Notes: generated from the sequence alone by a model not told the origin. Positions 37,978 to 48,426 are shown, numbered from the stretch's first letter. The stretch is 64,000 bases of DNA from an uncultured Chlorobiaceae bacterium (GCA_903994365.1 CAJEXL010000005.1:1-64000); one strand, 5' to 3'. Translations and numbers: made by a program.

Positions 37978-38646
37978 ATGACCATGAAATCCCTGAATGA
38001 TGATTTGAAGACACTGACGGCATTGTGTACTGAACAAGGAATTGATATTGCACCCGTGATGCTGGAGCAATTGATACATTATCGTGATTGTCTGGAACAG
38101 TGGAACAAAAAAATAAATCTTATAAGCCGAAAGGAAGATGCACCGGTCATCATCAAACATATCTTTCACTCACTCTTGATCACTCAGCACCACTGCTTCT
38201 TTGAAGGTGAGCAGGTGCTTGATTTAGGAACTGGAGGGGGGCTTCCTGGCATCCCGCTCGCTATACTCCATCCAGGAACAAGGTTTGTACTTGTTGATGC
38301 AACAGGGAAGAAAATTGCAGCTTGCCAGGATATGATCAAGCAGCTTGGTCTGAAAAATGCTGTTGCGATACATACAAGAGTCGAAGAGCTGAAGGGCTTC
38401 GTATTTGATGTAGTACTTTCAAGACAGGTGGCACCGCTTGAAAAGCTTTGTGCCTGGTCCGAAAAACTGTTGAAACCAAAGGGGGTTTTAATCTGCCTGA
38501 AGGGAGGAGATCTCGAAAGCGAAATAGCCAAAGCACTATCACAGGAGAACGTTATGAGCAACTTTCCTGCAAAGGTCGAACTCCATCCAATCCATGGAGT
38601 AAATGCCTATTTTACAGAAAAAAAGATAGTCATTGCTCGAGGATAA
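37978..38646 (+). CDS. rsmG: 16S rRNA (guanine527-N7)-methyltransferase RsmG/GidB
   Basis: 222 residues. SAM motif VLDLGTGGGLPGIPLA (about 80-95) and the RsmG hallmarks NLISRKE and VVLSRQVAPLEKL are present. It methylates N7 of G527 in the 530 loop; loss gives low-level streptomycin resistance. It has its own 184-bp upstream region and converges on rplQ. Confidence 0.93.
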   Translation: MTMKSLNDDLKTLTALCTEQGIDIAPVMLEQLIHYRDCLEQWNKKINLISRKEDAPVIIKHIFHSLLITQHHCFFEGEQVLDLGTGGGLPGIPLAILHPGTRFVLVDATGKKIAACQDMIKQLGLKNAVAIHTRVEELKGFVFDVVLSRQVAPLEKLCAWSEKLLKPKGVLICLKGGDLESEIAKALSQENVMSNFPAKVELHPIHGVNAYFTEKKIVIARG

Positions 38647-38705
38647 TACTTTCCTGTAAAGCAATGACCATCAATGACCGTTCATGAATCAGGAACGAGA
38701 AAAAG

Positions 38706-39164
38706 TTATTCAGCAGAAGCAGTAGCTTTTTCGGCAGTTTTTTTGGACCCTTTGACTCGTTTTGCACGATCCTGCTTGCCTGCCTTTGGAGTAGTTGATG
38801 GCGCTTCGGTATAATCAACTAACTCTATAACAGCCATTTTGGCTGCGTCTCCATAGCGTGGAGCGAGTTTGATAACTCTGGTATAACCACCATTGCGTAA
38901 ACCGACCTTGGCCACTATCTCTTCAAAGAGAATCCGAATCGCCTGTTTATCACGAATATCCTTAAATATTTCACGCTGTGCATGAACGGTACCTTTACGG
39001 GCTTTTGTAATTATCTTCTCAACGACCCTGCGAGTCTCTTTTGCTTTGGCCTCTGTCGTCTCAATACGCTTGTAAACAAGCAATTGTGTCGAGAGATTAC
39101 TGAGTGTTGCCTTTCTATGGGCTGCTGTTCTTCCGAGTTTTCTTGCTGGCTTGACTTTACGCAT
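38706..39164 (-). CDS. rplQ: 50S ribosomal protein L17
   Basis: 152 residues. The core [19 protein letters not shown] up to ELVDY (about residue 117) matches bL17, near the tunnel exit. About 35 extra C-terminal residues rich in Lys, Ala and Thr extend it beyond the E. coli length of 127. It is the last gene of the ribosomal block. No clear terminator was found between it and rsmG. Confidence 0.95.
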   Translation of the reverse strand: MRKVKPARKLGRTAAHRKATLSNLSTQLLVYKRIETTEAKAKETRRVVEKIITKARKGTVHAQREIFKDIRDKQAIRILFEEIVAKVGLRNGGYTRVIKLAPRYGDAAKMAVIELVDYTEAPSTTPKAGKQDRAKRVKGSKKTAEKATASAE

Positions 39165-39210
39165 GACAATTTCCTGATCTCAAAATTCTAAAAAACGGTA
39201 ACTAATCCTC

Positions 39211-40194
39211 TTACTTCATCTGATATCTGGTAATATCCATACCAAACTTCAAATCAAACTTTTCAAGCTGCTCTTTCAGTTCTGTAAGCGACTTCTTTCC
39301 AAAATTCTTGTAATTAAGCAATTCATCTTCCTTATGGGAGACAAGCTCACCGATAGTATCAATCTCTGCAAGTCTGAGACAGTTGTGCGAACGAACCGAA
39401 AGATCAAGGTCTTCAATTTTGGTATGAAAAAGACGCCGCATGGTCTCGAACTCATCGTCCTGCTGCTTGAACTCCTCTTCTGTAAACTCATCCTCAGTTG
39501 GAGAGAAATTTGCAAAGAAAGTTACATGCTCCGTAATGACCTTTCCAGCAAGACTGATAGAGTCGTCGGGGGTAACAGAACCGTCTGTTTCGACATCAAG
39601 AATCATTTTCTCATAATCGGTACGCTGCCCTACACGGGTGTTCTCAACCGTAAACTTTACATTCCTGATTGGAGTGTAGATGGCATCAATAGCGATATAC
39701 CCTATCGGCATGCCTTCTGGCCTGTTTTCTTCAGCAGGAATATAACCTCTGCCTCGGCCAACATAAATGTCTATTTTGAGAGTCACACCGTCATTTACTG
39801 TAGCAACATGCATATCCTTGTTTAACACCTCGAACTCACCTTCCTGGGCAATAATATCACCGGCAGTGAAGTCCTTCGGACCTACAATGGTCAACGAGGT
39901 CTTGCAGTTCCTTTTACAGGTTGACTTGAATCGAACCCTCTTAAAATTAAGAACAATTTCGGGAACATCTTCACGCACCCCATCAATAGCAGCAAACTCG
40001 TGAAAGACGTTATCTATTTTAATTCCTGTTATTGCAGTTCCCGGAAGTGAGGCAAGCAGAACCCTTCTCATTACATTTCCGAGCGTCACTCCATAACCGC
40101 GTTCGAGCGGCTGCGCAATGAACCTGCCGAAAATGTCAGTATGGGTTGCTTCGTCGACCTCTATTTTTGCAGGCATCTGCATTTGGTATATCAT
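39211..40194 (-). CDS. rpoA: RNA polymerase alpha subunit
   Basis: 327 residues. The N-terminal dimerisation domain contains [16 protein letters not shown]; a linker near 235-250 leads to the C-terminal domain with [20 protein letters not shown], which contacts UP-element DNA and activators (quoted as the helix-turn start). It assembles with beta, beta-prime and omega. The gene follows rpsD by 28 bp in the alpha operon. Confidence 0.97.
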   Translation of the reverse strand: MIYQMQMPAKIEVDEATHTDIFGRFIAQPLERGYGVTLGNVMRRVLLASLPGTAITGIKIDNVFHEFAAIDGVREDVPEIVLNFKRVRFKSTCKRNCKTSLTIVGPKDFTAGDIIAQEGEFEVLNKDMHVATVNDGVTLKIDIYVGRGRGYIPAEENRPEGMPIGYIAIDAIYTPIRNVKFTVENTRVGQRTDYEKMILDVETDGSVTPDDSISLAGKVITEHVTFFANFSPTEDEFTEEEFKQQDDEFETMRRLFHTKIEDLDLSVRSHNCLRLAEIDTIGELVSHKEDELLNYKNFGKKSLTELKEQLEKFDLKFGMDITRYQMK

Positions 40195-40222
40195 AGTATT
40201 TATACCTTAGAATTCATTAAAA

Positions 40223-40834
40223 TCACTTCGAGTATAATTCAACAACCAACTGTTCGTTGAATGGTTCCTGTACGTCCACTCTCTCTGGAACACTCAGAAA
40301 AACAACCTTCTGATTTGCCTTGTCGACCTGTATCCAGGAAGGAATGCGGGATTCCGGAGCTTTATTGAGGGAATCAGTAACGGCTCCCATTTTTTTGCTT
40401 CTCTGGCGAAATTCAATCAACTCTCCAGGGGAGACGCTATAGGAAGGAATATCCACCTTCTTTCCGTTGATAAGGAGATGACCGTGTGTTACAAGCTGAC
40501 GGGCACCTGATCGTGATGGTGCAAAGCCTGCACGATAAACAACATTATCGAAGCGACGTTCAAGCAGCTTGACGAGGTTATCACCAGTAATACCTCTCTG
40601 AGCTACTGCTTTCTGATAGTAATTACTGAACTGCTTTTCAAGAATACCATAAAGATATTTCATCTTCTGCTTCTCTCTGAGCTGGAGAGCATATTCAGAA
40701 ACCTTCCCTTTCCTTCCTTGACCATGCTGACCAGGTGGAAATGGGCGTCTTTCGAGATATTTTTCAGCCTTTGGTGCAAGCGCAATACCTAACCTGCGAG
40801 ATACTTTTGTTATTGAGCCTCTGAATCTTGCCAT
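40223..40834 (-). CDS. rpsD: 30S ribosomal protein S4
   Basis: 203 residues. The S4 RNA-binding module [12 protein letters not shown] (here [15 protein letters not shown]) and [13 protein letters not shown] are present. The N-terminus lacks the zinc cysteines, so it is the metal-free form. S4 starts assembly of the 30S body and represses the alpha operon in other bacteria. It lies 38 bp after rpsK. Confidence 0.96.
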   Translation of the reverse strand: MARFRGSITKVSRRLGIALAPKAEKYLERRPFPPGQHGQGRKGKVSEYALQLREKQKMKYLYGILEKQFSNYYQKAVAQRGITGDNLVKLLERRFDNVVYRAGFAPSRSGARQLVTHGHLLINGKKVDIPSYSVSPGELIEFRQRSKKMGAVTDSLNKAPESRIPSWIQVDKANQKVVFLSVPERVDVQEPFNEQLVVELYSK

Positions 40835-40872
40835 ATCAATTACTTCATTGAAATTCTATGAATAGTATAAAA

Positions 40873-41256
40873 TCAGACCCTTCTACGCTTGGGAGGTCTG
40901 CAGCCATTATGCGGTAGAGGTGTTATATCCTTAATCGTCCGCACGTCAAGACCTGCTCCCTGTAACGCCCTTATTGCTGCATCGCGTCCGGCGCCTGGCC
41001 CTTTAATAAAGACATTGACATGCCTCATACCAAGATCATAAGCTTCCTTGGCTGCGGCTTCAGAAGTCACCTGGGAAGCATAAGGGGTATTCTTTTTTGA
41101 CCCTTTAAAACCATTTTTACCTGCACTCGACCAGGAAACCGTATTTCCCAGAACATCGGTAATGGTTACCATAATATTGTTAAAGGATGCCTTGATGTGT
41201 ACAGCTCCTTCGGGGGTAACCTTTACTTTCTTTTTCTTCCTGCTTATTGTAGCCAT
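40873..41256 (-). CDS. rpsK: 30S ribosomal protein S11
   Basis: 127 residues with a basic N-terminus, the [12 protein letters not shown] core and the C-terminal [15 protein letters not shown] that contacts the Shine-Dalgarno helix region of the platform. It is in the standard place between rpsM and rpsD. Confidence 0.97.
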   Translation of the reverse strand: MATISRKKKKVKVTPEGAVHIKASFNNIMVTITDVLGNTVSWSSAGKNGFKGSKKNTPYASQVTSEAAAKEAYDLGMRHVNVFIKGPGAGRDAAIRALQGAGLDVRTIKDITPLPHNGCRPPKRRRV

Positions 41257-41301
41257 GAACTTACATTCTTTAGTAATCGAAGTTTTATTGCCTGTACACT
41301 A

Positions 41302-41679
41302 CTACTTCTTGACCGCCTTCTTCTTTCCTGCGACAGTCTTACGCTTACCTTTTCTGGTCCTTGAGTTAGTGCGTGTTCTCTGTCCACGAACCGGCAGGGA
41401 GCGACGATGACGAAGACCTCTGTAACAGCCGATATCCATCAAACGTTTTATGGCAGTCTGCTGCTCTCCGCGTGCCTGACCCTCAACTTTATACTCTTCT
41501 GCTATTATCTCTCTGATGGCATGTGCCTCTTCATCATTCAGATCAGAGATTTTTCTATCAGGTGCAATACCAGCTCGCTGCAAAATACTTTCTGCTGATG
41601 CTCTCCCAATACCATAAACATGTGTCAAAGCAATAACGGCATGTTTATTCAACGGCAAATTTACCCCAGCTATCCTCAT
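41302..41679 (-). CDS. rpsM: 30S ribosomal protein S13
   Basis: 125 residues. It begins [13 protein letters not shown], contains the helix-two-turn-helix [11 protein letters not shown], and ends in a basic tail with [14 protein letters not shown] that reaches the P-site tRNA. S13 forms part of the head and the B1 bridges to the 50S subunit. It lies 33 bp after rpmJ. Confidence 0.97.
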   Translation of the reverse strand: MRIAGVNLPLNKHAVIALTHVYGIGRASAESILQRAGIAPDRKISDLNDEEAHAIREIIAEEYKVEGQARGEQQTAIKRLMDIGCYRGLRHRRSLPVRGQRTRTNSRTRKGKRKTVAGKKKAVKK

Positions 41680-41712
41680 ATTCTCTTTAAAGTTCTATTG
41701 TTTTTCTGAAGA

Positions 41713-41829
41713 TCAACCCTGTCGCTGCTTATGGCTTGGATTTACTTTGCAAATCACATATCTCTTGCCTTTGCGCTTAACAATGCGGCAATGCTCACAA
41801 CGCTTTTTGATAGAAGAATATATTTTCAT
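41713..41829 (-). CDS. rpmJ: 50S ribosomal protein L36
   Basis: 38 codons, beginning [14 protein letters not shown]. It carries the zinc ribbon Cys11, Cys14, Cys27 and His33 (CEHC...CKVNPSH), so it is the metal-binding form. It is too short for most gene finders but lies exactly where rpmJ is expected, between infA and rpsM. Confidence 0.95.
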   Translation of the reverse strand: MKIYSSIKKRCEHCRIVKRKGKRYVICKVNPSHKQRQG

Positions 41830-41938
41830 AATAAACCCGACATGCAATAATTAAACCAACTCATCCGAAATGTGAAAAGGTTTTTAATGTAATAAATAAA
41901 GATCTTAAAACCAACAGAGTGACGGCCTGTTTTGTCAC

Positions 41939-42157
41939 TTATTTATACCTGTAGGTAATCCTTCCCTTGGTGATATCATAAGGTGATATCTGGACTTTAA
42001 CCTTGTCACCTGGCAGTATCCTGATATAATGCATCCGTATTTTACCGGAAACATGGGCAAGTACCTCCAGACTGTTTTCAAGCCTCACCTTAAACAGGGC
42101 ATTCGGAAGTGCATCCAGAATAACGCCTTCAATCTCAATTGATTCCTCTTTGGCCAA
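41939..42157 (-). CDS. infA: Translation initiation factor IF-1
   Basis: 72 residues forming one OB fold, with the usual [20 protein letters not shown] and the C-terminal [14 protein letters not shown] (cited in pieces). It occupies the A site during initiation. The gap to rpmJ (109 bp) is unusually long for this operon and contains a GTGAC...GTCAC hairpin shortly after the stop. Confidence 0.97.
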   Translation of the reverse strand: MAKEESIEIEGVILDALPNALFKVRLENSLEVLAHVSGKIRMHYIRILPGDKVKVQISPYDITKGRITYRYK

Positions 42158-42211
42158 ATTGTCTGCTCCTTTGTTTCGATAATGTGTTGTATGCGATTGA
42201 GAATATTTCCC

Positions 42212-42994
42212 TTAAAGAAAAGTACCTGTAAGTATCTCAGCTTTACCTGACCTTACGACTATCGTATGCTCAAAATGAGCTGAAGGTTTTCCGTCTTCTG
42301 TTACGGCTACCCAGCCACCACGCCGACTGACCGCCTTGCGAGATCTTCCAAGAGCAATCATCGGTTCTATAGCAAGGGTCATGCCTTCCCGAAGTTTAAC
42401 TCCGGTATTTTTGCGTCCATAATTAGGAACAGCAGGATCTTCATGCAATTCACTTCCGATACCGTGACCAACCATGTTTTCTATTACACTGAATCCATAA
42501 GAACGTGCATAGTTCTCTATTGCTGATGAAATATCATGGAGGCGATTGCCAGCTACAGCCATGGCAATTCCTCTGGCAAGAGATTCACGGGTCGCATCCA
42601 CAAGCAACTGTACCTTTTCATCAATCACTCCAAGTACAAAAGTTCTTGCGGCATCACCATGATAACCTCCCTTGTAAACGCCGCAATCGACGGAGACGAT
42701 GTCTCCATCACGAATAATGCGTTTAGCACTCGGAACTCCATGAACTACCTCTTCATTGATAGAAACACAGAGTGTCGCAGGATATGGTGTTACATCGGGA
42801 TCACTCTTGGGAACATAATTGAGAAAACTGGGAACTGCGTGATGATCACGAATATACTCTTCAGCCATCACATCAAGCTGTTTCGTGGTCATACCCGACT
42901 TAATCTCTGTCTGCAGGAGATCAAGAACCCTTGCAACCAAGGCTCCAGAATCTCGCATCAACTCAATTTCGCGTTCGCTTTTAATCGTGATCAT
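42212..42994 (-). CDS. map: Methionine aminopeptidase type I
   Basis: 260 residues. The five metal ligands are visible in VDCGVYKGGYHGDAA (two Asp), GHGIGSELHEDP (His), EPMIA (Glu) and the C-terminal EHTIVV region (Glu). It removes the initiator methionine from nascent proteins. Its place after secY is standard, and secY ends 10 bp upstream. Confidence 0.96.
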   Translation of the reverse strand: MITIKSEREIELMRDSGALVARVLDLLQTEIKSGMTTKQLDVMAEEYIRDHHAVPSFLNYVPKSDPDVTPYPATLCVSINEEVVHGVPSAKRIIRDGDIVSVDCGVYKGGYHGDAARTFVLGVIDEKVQLLVDATRESLARGIAMAVAGNRLHDISSAIENYARSYGFSVIENMVGHGIGSELHEDPAVPNYGRKNTGVKLREGMTLAIEPMIALGRSRKAVSRRGGWVAVTEDGKPSAHFEHTIVVRSGKAEILTGTFL

Positions 42995-43003
42995 AGGAGT
43001 CTC

Positions 43004-44335
43004 TTACCTGCTCAGGCGGCCCCGTGTTTTGCCAGATTTCATGAAGCCGTCGTAATGGCGCATGAGCAGATGGCTTTCAACTTGCTGGAGGGTATCAAGC
43101 CCTACACCAACAATGATCAGCAGACTGGTACCTCCAAAGAACTGGGCGAACCCCTGGGTTACATTGCCAAACTTTGTGAGAAAGGTTGGGAGAATTGCTA
43201 TGATGGCAAGCGATATAGCACCTGGAAGGGTAATGCGTGTCAAAATATTATCAATAAAATCTGCGGTGCTTTTACCAGGCCGTACACCGGGTATAAACCC
43301 GCCCTGGCGGCGCATAGTATCGGCAACTTCCTTTGGATTAAAGGCAATAGCTGTATAGAAATAGGTGAAGAAAACGATCATGGTGCCAAACATAAGGGCA
43401 TACCACCATGAGTCATAGGCCAACATACCCGCGATTCTCTGCATAACCTCATTTTCAGGAAAAAAAGAAAGAAAGGTACCAGGAAGAAACATGATTGACT
43501 GAGCAAAAATAATAGGCATAACACCGGCAGTGTTAATCTTCATCGGGATATACTGGGTACTGCCACCATAAACCTTTCGCCCTACAACCCGTTTGGCGTG
43601 CTGAACTGGAATTCGACGGGTACCAACGGTCAGCACAACAACGCAAGCAACGATAGCGGCCATCATTGCGAGTATAATTATCTCAATAATCCAGTTTTTA
43701 CTGCCCAATGAGACGGAACGAAACTCGGCAACAAGAGACTGGGGAAACCTTGCAAGAATGCCGATCATAATTATGAGCGATATACCATTCCCGATTCCAC
43801 GCTCTGTAATCTTTTCACCGAGCCACATGACGAAAACTGTAGCCGATGTCAGGAGAACAACAACGGTCAGAGTGAAAAAGAGACCGGGATCAGGAACTAC
43901 CACCGTGCCAAATGAAGCCGGGCTGGCAAGGCTTACACTGACACCCCATGACTGAAGAATAGCGATCAAGACTGTTCCATATCGAGTCATCTGGCTGATT
44001 TTCTGCCTTCCATCTTCCCCTTCTTTCTGTAGTTTCTGGAAATAGGGAGTGACAGCTCCAAGCAACTGAACAATAATTGAAGCGGAGATATAGGGCATAA
44101 TGCCCAGAGAAAAGATTGATGCCCTGGCAAAAGCACCACCTACAAAAAGATCGAACAATCCGAAAAGATCGTTTGAATGGGTCTGCGATGCGCCTGACAC
44201 AGCAGCCGCATCAACACCCGGAATTGTAATGTGTGAACCAAGCCTGTAGACAAACAAAAGAAGAAGCGTATAAAGAATCCTCTGACGAAGTTCAGGGATT
44301 TTATTAATGTTCCTTATACTTTCAGTTAGCTTCAT
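43004..44335 (-). CDS. secY: Preprotein translocase subunit SecY
   Basis: 443 residues with ten predicted transmembrane helices. The plug/TM2 region, the PYISASIIVQLL segment and the cytoplasmic loop RKVYGGSTQYIPMKINTAG (about 253-271) are typical, as is PGVRPGKST. It is the channel through which SecA or the ribosome passes proteins into or across the inner membrane. It follows rplO by 18 bp. Confidence 0.97.
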   Translation of the reverse strand: MKLTESIRNINKIPELRQRILYTLLLLFVYRLGSHITIPGVDAAAVSGASQTHSNDLFGLFDLFVGGAFARASIFSLGIMPYISASIIVQLLGAVTPYFQKLQKEGEDGRQKISQMTRYGTVLIAILQSWGVSVSLASPASFGTVVVPDPGLFFTLTVVVLLTSATVFVMWLGEKITERGIGNGISLIIMIGILARFPQSLVAEFRSVSLGSKNWIIEIIILAMMAAIVACVVVLTVGTRRIPVQHAKRVVGRKVYGGSTQYIPMKINTAGVMPIIFAQSIMFLPGTFLSFFPENEVMQRIAGMLAYDSWWYALMFGTMIVFFTYFYTAIAFNPKEVADTMRRQGGFIPGVRPGKSTADFIDNILTRITLPGAISLAIIAILPTFLTKFGNVTQGFAQFFGGTSLLIIVGVGLDTLQQVESHLLMRHYDGFMKSGKTRGRLSR

Positions 44336-44353
44336 AGCGTCCTTTTAAGGAAT

Positions 44354-44908
44354 TCAGGGCTTGATTGATTTTTTGGTTCTCTTGACCAGTTTTTCTTTTG
44401 GCTTCAGGAGCGCCTCTTCGTAAGAAAGGTCATTGACCTTACATGCTTCTTCAAGTGTACGGAATGCCTTGATAACCTCTCCTCCTGCTGCTGTAATTTT
44501 CTCTTCAGCGCTTTTGCTGAACGCATGTGCGGTAATCTTTACTGCACAGCTCAGCTCTCCATTACCCAGAACCTTGAAGTAATCAGCATTACTGGCATGA
44601 AGAAGGGCTTTAAGATCAAGGACTGTTATCTCATTCTCCAGCACACCATCCTGAATCCATTTATCAATCTGGGAAAGATTAACGGTATTAACAGGTTTTT
44701 TATCGATCGGGGTAAAACCAAATTTTGGCAACCTCCGATAAACCGGAACCTGTCCGCCTTCAATTAAGGGCCTTTTATAGCCGCTTCGCGACTGCTGGCC
44801 ATTATTACCCTTGCCAGCCGTTGTTCCGTTTCCAGAACCTTGACCGCGACCGACACGCTTCTTATTCTTTACTGCGCCTTTTGCTGGACGAAGTGAACTT
44901 AGATCCAT
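44354..44908 (-). CDS. rplO: 50S ribosomal protein L15
   Basis: 184 residues from ATG 44908 (MDLSSLRPAKGA), the conserved family start; a frame beginning at 44956 adds 16 residues and runs back into rpmD spacing. The glycine-rich N-terminal RVGRGQGSGNGTTAGKG is typical. It stabilises the 50S interior late in assembly. The C-terminal tail (about 35 residues past the E. coli end) is basic. Confidence 0.95.
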   Translation of the reverse strand: MDLSSLRPAKGAVKNKKRVGRGQGSGNGTTAGKGNNGQQSRSGYKRPLIEGGQVPVYRRLPKFGFTPIDKKPVNTVNLSQIDKWIQDGVLENEITVLDLKALLHASNADYFKVLGNGELSCAVKITAHAFSKSAEEKITAAGGEVIKAFRTLEEACKVNDLSYEEALLKPKEKLVKRTKKSIKP

Positions 44909-44942
44909 GATTTGAATTCCCAACTTGCTATTAGTAAAAATC

Positions 44943-45128
44943 CTAAACTTCTTCAACCTTGACCAAGTGTTGTACTACCCTGATCTGACCTCTGGTGCAA
45001 GCATTATCCTGCCTGTCAACACTGTAATTTGGCCTGCCAAGTCCAAGGGCCTGAATGGTGGCTTTCTGCTTTTTGGTGCCACCAATGACACTACGCACCT
45101 GGGTAATTTTTAATGTTTTCTCACTCAT
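44943..45128 (-). CDS. rpmD: 50S ribosomal protein L30
   Basis: 61 residues: LKITQVRSVIGGTKKQ and the L30 loop GLGRPNYSV. It lies between rpsE and rplO as in most spc operons. The start has a four-residue lead before the family core. Confidence 0.95.
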   Translation of the reverse strand: MSEKTLKITQVRSVIGGTKKQKATIQALGLGRPNYSVDRQDNACTRGQIRVVQHLVKVEEV

Positions 45129-45145
45129 CTTCGTATTTATCTCTT

Positions 45146-45664
45146 TTAGCTTTCAAAAACCTCTTTCAGGCTCTTTGACCGTCTCTCTCCTACATCGTAG
45201 GCGTCTGACATACTCTGAAGACCTTTTATTGCAGCCTTAACTACATTATGTGGATTAGATGATCCCAGTGATTTGGTCAGAATATCGTGAATTCCTGCCA
45301 TCTCAAGAACAGCTCTGACTGCTCCACCAGCAATAAGACCTGTACCGGGTGTTGCTGGCTTCATCATAACCTTTGCTGAACCATACTTGACAACAATCTG
45401 ATGGGGTATTGTACCCTTGACAATTGGCACCTTAATCACATTTTTTTTTCCATCCTCAATACCTTTGGCAATTGCATCCTGGACTTCATTTGCCTTCCCC
45501 AGCCCATATCCGACATGACCTTCCTTATCTCCAACAACAACAATAGCATTAAATCCAAAGCGTTTACCGCCCTTAACGACCTTTGCTGTCCTGTTGATAT
45601 GAACAAGCTTTTCTTTCAGATTTAATTCTCCGGGCCTGATATTTTTAGCCGATGTTTTAGCCAT
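45146..45664 (-). CDS. rpsE: 30S ribosomal protein S5
   Basis: 172 residues. The double-stranded-RNA-binding N-terminal domain ([16 protein letters not shown]) includes the mRNA-entry lysine/arginine loop, and the C-terminal domain has [15 protein letters not shown]5 guards decoding fidelity and mRNA unwinding. It lies 22 bp after rplR. Confidence 0.97.
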   Translation of the reverse strand: MAKTSAKNIRPGELNLKEKLVHINRTAKVVKGGKRFGFNAIVVVGDKEGHVGYGLGKANEVQDAIAKGIEDGKKNVIKVPIVKGTIPHQIVVKYGSAKVMMKPATPGTGLIAGGAVRAVLEMAGIHDILTKSLGSSNPHNVVKAAIKGLQSMSDAYDVGERRSKSLKEVFES

Positions 45665-45686
45665 TTACATTCTCTTTGAAACGTTT

Positions 45687-46046
45687 TTAAAAAATCAGTC
45701 CTGCTTCTCTCGCACCATCAGCCAATGCCTTGACCCTGCCGTGATAACGAAATCCATTCCTGTCGAAAACAACATTTGTGATTCCTGCAGCAAGCGCCTT
45801 CTGCCCAAGCTGACTTCCTATAATACGGCAACGTTCCGATTTGGATCCCTGAAGCCCCTTATTCTCTTTTGACATTGTTGAAACAGCTAACACTGTTCGG
45901 CCGCTTGCATCGTCAATCAGTTGGGCATAAATCTGGGAGAGGCTCCTGTAGACACAAAGGCGTAACTTTGCCTCTGTACCACGGACACTTGCCCTGCTTC
46001 TATCCTTAATTTTCTGCCTCCTGGAGGCTTTATCGATCTGACTCAT
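45687..46046 (-). CDS. rplR: 50S ribosomal protein L18
   Basis: 119 residues, with the basic N-terminal tail and the 5S-rRNA-binding core ([18 protein letters not shown], and [20 protein letters not shown]). With L5 and L25 it anchors 5S rRNA in the central protuberance. Confidence 0.97.
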   Translation of the reverse strand: MSQIDKASRRQKIKDRSRASVRGTEAKLRLCVYRSLSQIYAQLIDDASGRTVLAVSTMSKENKGLQGSKSERCRIIGSQLGQKALAAGITNVVFDRNGFRYHGRVKALADGAREAGLIF

Positions 46047-46103
46047 TCTCTTGAACCGTTGAATAATGTTATTACCTGACTACTTGAGAGCATCTATCAC
46101 TCT

Positions 46104-46643
46104 TTACTTACCTGCGGCCTTACCTTCCTTGCGACGGACTATCTCACCTGCATATTTGATACCTTTGCCACGATAAGGCTCTGGCTTTCTGAATGATCGA
46201 ATCTTAGCAGCAACCTGACCTACAAGAGCTTTATCAATGCCACTGACAAGAATAGTGACCTGATCAGGAACCTCAATCTTTACCTGCTCAGGTGCCTTGA
46301 AAAAGATCATGTGAGAATAACCAAGATTGAGTGCAAGAAGATCATTCTTCAGCTCGGCGCGATATCCGACACCAGCAATTTCAAGCTTTCTTATAAACCC
46401 TTTCGTAACACCTTCAACCATATTGTTGACAAGCATACGGTAAAGTCCATGCTGTGCTTTCGCCTTTTTGCTGTCATCAATCCTCTGTACAGTGACGACT
46501 CCACCCTCTTCTGAAATCGTTACTTGATCCGTAAGTCTCTGTTCGAGTGTACCCTTTGGACCCGTTATCCTGATGTTAGAATCGTTTATCTCTATCTTTG
46601 CCTGATTGCTCAGGGATATGGGCATTTTTCCTATTCTTGACAT
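46104..46643 (-). CDS. rplF: 50S ribosomal protein L6
   Basis: 179 residues made of the two repeated L6 domains. It starts MSRIGKMPI, has VQRIDDSKKAKAQHG in the first domain and ends KPEPYRGKGIKYAGE, the conserved C-terminal signature. It lies by the sarcin-ricin loop and the factor-binding site. Confidence 0.97.
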   Translation of the reverse strand: MSRIGKMPISLSNQAKIEINDSNIRITGPKGTLEQRLTDQVTISEEGGVVTVQRIDDSKKAKAQHGLYRMLVNNMVEGVTKGFIRKLEIAGVGYRAELKNDLLALNLGYSHMIFFKAPEQVKIEVPDQVTILVSGIDKALVGQVAAKIRSFRKPEPYRGKGIKYAGEIVRRKEGKAAGK

Positions 46644-46671
46644 GGTATTCTAATGCTCTCTTGCTTATGAA

Positions 46672-47067
46672 TTAATAGATACGGAACAGGATTTCACCAC
46701 CGACCCCCTGTGCCCTTGCCTCTTTATCAGTTATAACCCCTTTCGATGAAGAGAGGATATACAACCCGAGACCTCCAAGATATTTTTTTATATCCTTTCC
46801 GTCATAAACACGTCGACCTGGTTTACTGACTCTCGTAATCTCCTTGATTGCGGGATCACCGTGTGCAGTATACTTGAGATCAATCCTGAGAAATGGAAAT
46901 TTTTCTGTGGTTATGACCGTAAAACTTTTAATGTACCCTTTCTCCACGAGCAACTGGGAAAGATTTTCCCGAAGTTTCGAGTACGGGATATCGGTCGTCT
47001 TATTTTTTGCTCTTCCCGCATTTCTGATACGGGTGATATAATCTGCAATAGAATCCGTTACAGGCAT
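46672..47067 (-). CDS. rpsH: 30S ribosomal protein S8
   Basis: 131 residues. The N-terminal [15 protein letters not shown] and C-terminal [19 protein letters not shown] match uS8, which binds helix 21 of 16S rRNA and represses the spc operon in E. coli. Whether that control exists here cannot be seen. Confidence 0.97.
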   Translation of the reverse strand: MPVTDSIADYITRIRNAGRAKNKTTDIPYSKLRENLSQLLVEKGYIKSFTVITTEKFPFLRIDLKYTAHGDPAIKEITRVSKPGRRVYDGKDIKKYLGGLGLYILSSSKGVITDKEARAQGVGGEILFRIY

Positions 47068-47130
47068 AGCGAACGTTGGTTACTTTCGAAAATGAACAAA
47101 TACCTCTCTTTGACTTGATAACAAGCGATC

Positions 47131-47400
47131 CTACCAGCTTGCTTTTTTAACACCAGGAAGCTTTCCTTCAAGCGCGAACTTGCGGAACATCTGCCTGCAC
47201 AAACCGTATTTAGCATATACACTCCGACCTCTACCAGTTAGCACACAGCGATTACGAACTCTCGTAGCAGCACTGTCTCTCGGGAGCTTACGCAGTGCTT
47301 CATAGTCGCCAGCTTTAACGAGCTCTGCACGGAGGACTGCATATTTCGCTACAAGCTTTATTCTTTTCTCGTTTCTTGCTATAACGCTTTTCTTGGCCAT
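47131..47400 (-). CDS. rpsN: 30S ribosomal protein S14
   Basis: 89 residues: the long, zinc-free form, with [20 protein letters not shown] in place of the CxxC...CxxC site of the short form. It is positioned between rplE and rpsH as usual. Confidence 0.96.
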   Translation of the reverse strand: MAKKSVIARNEKRIKLVAKYAVLRAELVKAGDYEALRKLPRDSAATRVRNRCVLTGRGRSVYAKYGLCRQMFRKFALEGKLPGVKKASW

Positions 47401-47416
47401 CTGTTTTCTGAATTAT

Positions 47417-48004
47417 TTAGTTGTTCTTCTTTTTGAATGGCATTCCAAGTTCCGAAAGAAGCACGTAGGCCTCCTCATCGGTAGAGGCTGAAGTTACAAA
47501 ACTGATATCCATTCCGGATATTCTCGGCACTTTATCAATATCAATTTCCGGAAAAATAATCTGTTCTCTAACTCCTGCGGTATAATTTCCACGACCATCA
47601 AAACTGGTGTCGCTGAGACCTCGGAAATCACGTATCCTTGGAACGGCAAGACTGACAAAACGGTCAAAAAACTCGTACATGGCCTTGCGACGAAGTGTCA
47701 CACGACAACCAATGGCTTGACCCTCGCGAAGCTTGAAGTTAGATATTGCTTTTTTTGATTTACGAGTCTGCGGTTTTTGACCCGTAATCTGGGCAAGCTC
47801 CTGAAGTGCGATTTCAAGGAGCTTCGGCTCTGCAGCAGCAGCACCGACGCCGATATTAATCGATATCTTTTTAAGTCTTGGAACTTTCATAACATTCTTG
47901 TACTGAAACCGCTCAATAAGAACTGGTGTCACTTTTTCTTTATAGAATGTCTCAAGTCTTGCCACTGAAGGATTTACCTGTGTCATCTCGTTACTCTTCT
48001 CCAT
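47417..48004 (-). CDS. rplE: 50S ribosomal protein L5
   Basis: 195 residues. The family start ([15 protein letters not shown]) follows about a dozen extra N-terminal residues. [26 protein letters not shown] and FPEIDIDKV are conserved. L5 binds 5S rRNA and the P-site tRNA elbow. It follows rplX by 61 bp. Confidence 0.97.
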   Translation of the reverse strand: MEKSNEMTQVNPSVARLETFYKEKVTPVLIERFQYKNVMKVPRLKKISINIGVGAAAAEPKLLEIALQELAQITGQKPQTRKSKKAISNFKLREGQAIGCRVTLRRKAMYEFFDRFVSLAVPRIRDFRGLSDTSFDGRGNYTAGVREQIIFPEIDIDKVPRISGMDISFVTSASTDEEAYVLLSELGMPFKKKNN

Positions 48005-48065
48005 CTTGTTGCTTTAATCAATTGATCAGGATGGTCTTGGTCATCCCGAAATTTAGTATAGAGGC

Positions 48066-48308
48066 TCAACTTTTCTTCACATTTGAAGAATGAATAGGGA
48101 ATTCGCGCTCAACGATTGAACCTTGAGTCTGGCCTTGTGCTGGACGGGTATGCCGCTTCCTGATGTTAACGCCTTCCACAATAACACGACCCTTGAGTGG
48201 AAATACTTTTAGAATTTTCCCTGCTTTTCCTTTATCGTTGCCGCTTATAACGACGACAGAGTCATTCTTCTTGACGTGCAGCTTAACCTTTTTAATCCCT
48301 GTTTTCAT
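48066..48308 (-). CDS. rplX: 50S ribosomal protein L24
   Basis: 80 residues from ATG 48308 ([14 protein letters not shown]). The KOW motif [14 protein letters not shown] (about 21-34) and the [13 protein letters not shown] segment are present. A longer frame extends to 48455 but runs through the tRNA-Gly gene and is rejected. L24 starts 50S assembly near the tunnel exit. Confidence 0.95.
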   Translation of the reverse strand: MKTGIKKVKLHVKKNDSVVVISGNDKGKAGKILKVFPLKGRVIVEGVNIRKRHTRPAQGQTQGSIVEREFPIHSSNVKKS

Positions 48309-48343
48309 TTTTCCCTGATATGATAGTATTTCATAAAATCCTG

Positions 48344-48416
48344 AGCGGGAGACGAGACTCGAACTCGCGACCAACAGCTTGGAAGGCTGTGACTCTACCA
48401 ACTGAGTTACTCCCGC
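48344..48416 (-). tRNA. tRNA-Gly (anticodon TCC)
   Basis: A complete 73-base cloverleaf on the minus strand. The acceptor stem is GCGGGAG/CTCCCGC, the D stem ACTC/GAGT with AGTTGGTA loop, the anticodon stem ACAGC/GCTGT with loop CTTCCAA, and the T arm GCGAG-TTCGAGT-CTCGT. The discriminator is T and CCA is not encoded. It lies between rplN (10 bp away) and rplX (35 bp away) in the same direction, so it must be cut out of the ribosomal protein transcript. Confidence 0.97.
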
Positions 48417-48426
48417 CTGAAACGCT

